A stretch of DNA of 64,000 nt. Origin: Xestospongia muta (taxonomy: Eukaryota > Porifera > Demospongiae > Haplosclerida > Petrosiidae). The stretch's first letter is position 1. Each line of letters starts with the position of its first letter. Made by a program: the position numbers and the translations under genes. Below are positions 61,878 through 64,000 of this stretch, piece after piece. The stretch spans positions 1,059,001 to 1,123,000 of the forward strand of contig OY848922.1 in assembly GCA_963693285.1 (NCBI GenBank). Reading direction: 5' to 3'. Under the pieces are notes generated by a model, which was not told where the DNA came from, ran no database searches, and saw nothing but the letters and a program-made list of their open reading frames with translations.

Positions 61878-64000
61878 CGTGTTAATATAAGGTCTGCTTT
61901 GTTACCATATTAGCAGGTAGTTGTGCTGGCACTGAGCGGGGTAAAGTATCTTCCCATCCATCTTCCTCTAAAACACTAAAAGACAAACACAATATGCAGT
62001 AGTGTTTATTCACTTTGTTCCAAACCTCTCATGAAGATCTAACCTTCGGTCTCTCATGGCCTGTGCTATTATTTGTTGTTGTTCAGGAGTACTGTGAACA
62101 GCAATGAAATCATGTCATTTTTTGTGTTTCATATAGTAATTACCTTGTGGTTGGTGGTCTTCTTGCTGGTGGTGGAGGAGCATGGAATGTTGGAACTAGA
62201 TGTACTTGTATTGGTGACATACGTTGAGGTATCTCATCAAGACTATCATTATCTCTCTCCTCCTACAGAGTACTTATAACAACATCCTTACTGTAAAGTA
62301 TTACTCACAATACTTTGTGGAGGATGTCTACCATTTACAATTCTGTTTGTTGCTCCTTCACCATCTGAGCTTGATAAGGAACTGGTACGATTCTGAATTA
62401 AAACATGAATTTAGCTTAGTAATCATGTCATTATAATTATACCTTTCTAGCAATGATTTCTTTTCTAATAGTCAGTTCATTGAAGATGTCCAAGTCTTGT
62501 GGACGAACAATGTTACGAACTTCAGAAAGCAAATGCATCTAAATTCAAAAACATGAAGTTTCTTAGTTCAATAATAAGTGTATATTATACTTTTTCACTG
62601 GTGTTAAACAATTTGAGGAGGCACTGAACTAATTCTTCGACGCCAATCTGATTGTGCTCATAACGTGTGATGTAATATGTGAAAGTTGACATCTCAGGTT
62701 TGCTAAGAAGAGACTGAGCAGTGTCATTCATAATCCCACGAGCAGGTGAAGTGGTTTTCTTCAGCATCACTATATTATTTTTGGCTGAGGTCATCTAAAA
62801 GGCATATCAAATGAAATAAGTGTTCTGATTATGGTTGAGCTTACTGGCGCTGTGGCAATAACTTCAGCATTCCTCTCAGGTGCAGGACCCCTGTAAGAGA
62901 TGTATTTCAGATTTTGTTTTTACACAATTTTATTAATAACTAATAACTCTTGCAATATCACTTTAACTTATAGTACACAAACGACTTGTTTACAAATTGT
63001 GTTTTGCTATGCTTTCTAACCTCCTCGTTGTTCCTGGTAGAGAACGAGGTTGCGAAATTTGAGATATCACTGAGGGTGGAGTTTGTTCAGGAGGGAGAGA
63101 GGGAGGTGGTTGCCATTGACCTGGTACAATTTTGGCCTGTGGAAGTTTGCCAATTTCTTTGAGTTTCATTGTCATTTGGCGTTGTTGTCTGGTATTATAA
63201 TAACATTACTTTAGTATTCAAAGATGTGAACATACTTTAAACCTTTAGCTGCATCTGGATGAAGAATGTTGATATAACTGATACTGTTTACTTCCAATAT
63301 TTGATCTCCCAGCTGTCAAGAGTTCAGTATGTGATAACAAATAATGTTTCTCATTATCTACCTTTATTCCATTCAAATCTGCAACTGATCCTTTATCCAC
63401 AGCTGAGACATAGATAGCAAGACCATGTTCTGCACCTCCTCTTATGGAAACTCCCAACTCCTTTCCTGGCTCAACATTAAAACTAACCTACGCAAAGAAA
63501 CACAAAGAAAAGATCACTGGCTACGAGAAATCAATGTAATTTACTTTTTTAATAGTTGGATCTACATGTCCTCCTGCAATCATACCAATGGATTCCATCT
63601 CAGTTGGAGGTGTTGCAGGCTTGCCTTCGCTGTCAACCCATCTGTAAGACTTGTTGGCAAATTGGAATCCAGGGATCTTTCCATAAGATGTTATCACTAA
63701 ACTGATTTTGTTGCGATGTTTGAAAACCTACAGAGAAAATGAAAACAATTGCGTAAATATATTAATCAGTTGTATACTTGTGTTGCTTGTGCATGTGTAA
63801 GCCCATCCATGGAATGTTCATTCACTCGATGAACATAATCTCCAATTCTTAAGCCCGCCTTTTCAGCATTGGATCCACTGTCAACCCATGAAATAAAAAT
63901 ACCAGACCCATGTTCAGAACCTCCTCGGATACTAAAACCCCATTCCTGGTTGACGTTCCTCTTAAGTTCTATGACTTTTGGACCAGACTCACTCCGTCCG
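59395..64000 (-). CDS. WHRN: whirlin-like PDZ scaffold with long charged helical insert, N-terminus outside the window
   Basis: Whirlin organises actin protrusions (stereocilia) and the USH2 complex in vertebrates. Exons 5' to 3': 63778 to beyond 64000, 63545-63727, 63362-63487, 63236-63312, 63021-63188, 62845-62890, 62591-62794, 62443-62538, 62309-62392, 62144-62262, 62026-62091, 61906-61975, 61554-61841, 61370-61507, 61039-61284, 60825-60992, 60252-60728, 59727-60089, 59395-59571: at least 1,105 aa. Order: PDZ1 (QEWGFSIRGGSEHGSGIFIS), PDZ2 (KELGVSIRGGAEHGLAIYVS), Pro-rich stretch, harmonin-homology domain (YYITRYEHNQIGVEELVQCL, LLSEVRNIVRPQDLDIFNEL), Ser/Pro linker, about 440 residues of Glu/Lys/Arg/Gln helix, PDZ3 (RKLGIAVDGGANTKQK, GLLVGQQILAVNGKTLKG). 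HHD and PDZ3 match whirlin better than harmonin, which has a coiled coil in a similar place. The first HHD should lie beyond 64000. One intron (61508-61553) has a GC donor. Donor choice for exon 62026-62091 has an in-frame alternative at 62044. Confidence 0.9.
60480..60680 (-). repeat. in-frame 24-bp coding repeat (ELRRQEEE) in whirlin
   Basis: About seven units of the octapeptide ELRRQEEE, encoded by 24-bp units with near-identical codons, inside the exon 60252-60728. One unit carries two extra Glu. The Glu(i)-Arg(i+4) spacing is typical of single alpha-helices. Confidence 0.9.
61843..61875 (-). repeat. (CT)n, minus-strand reading, directly at a whirlin acceptor
   Basis: (GA)n on the plus strand. 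In the transcript the CT run ends in CTAG, the acceptor of the exon 61554-61841. Confidence 0.9.

Overview
This is a stretch of animal nuclear DNA. It is AT-rich, its genes are split by many short GT-AG introns, and every recognisable protein is metazoan: a LIM (LIM-homeobox type) protein, an Ig-domain receptor tyrosine phosphatase, a fibrinogen-domain protein, PNUTS, BAG1, NAMPT, NUP35, a SLC37A4-type transporter and whirlin. Tight gene spacing, short introns and divergence from vertebrate homologues suggest an early-branching animal. A demosponge such as Amphimedon is my best guess; this is inference, not something read directly. All exon chains below were joined by hand from splice sites, reading phase and homology. 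Each finished chain keeps one frame from start to stop.

Layout. 1-5,003 (minus): the first two coding exons of a LIM-domain gene that runs off the left edge. 7,094-8,393 (plus): a dead copy of an Ig receptor. 8,504-30,066 (plus): the intact Ig receptor tyrosine phosphatase (RPTP), about 25 exons. An intronless secreted fibrinogen-related gene lies on the opposite strand inside the intron that splits the catalytic P-loop. 32,617-47,362 (minus): PPP1R10/PNUTS. 48,435-50,109 (plus): BAG1. 50,253-53,363 (minus): NAMPT. 54,911-56,963 (minus): NUP35. 57,146-59,019 (plus): SLC37A4-like transporter. 59,395 to beyond 64,000 (minus): whirlin, N-terminus outside the window.

The right half (47-64 kb) is dense housekeeping territory. 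It has two divergent promoter regions (PNUTS/BAG1 with a perfect NRF1 palindrome; NUP35/SLC37A4 only 182 bp between start codons) and two convergent ends (BAG1/NAMPT 143 bp; SLC37A4/whirlin 375 bp). The left half is looser and full of tandem repeats, almost all intronic. Several introns are packed with minisatellite from splice site to splice site, and one minisatellite family occurs in introns of two unrelated genes. The genes do not form one pathway. The RPTP, its dead neighbour and the nested fibrinogen-domain gene form a cluster of secreted or receptor-type recognition proteins.

Most worth a second look: whirlin carrying about 440 residues of charged helix before its last PDZ domain; the dead Ig receptor whose intron is better conserved than its exons; the fibrinogen gene nested in the P-loop intron; a 41-bp minisatellite open in all three frames of one strand; and a 327-bp foldback element in BAG1.
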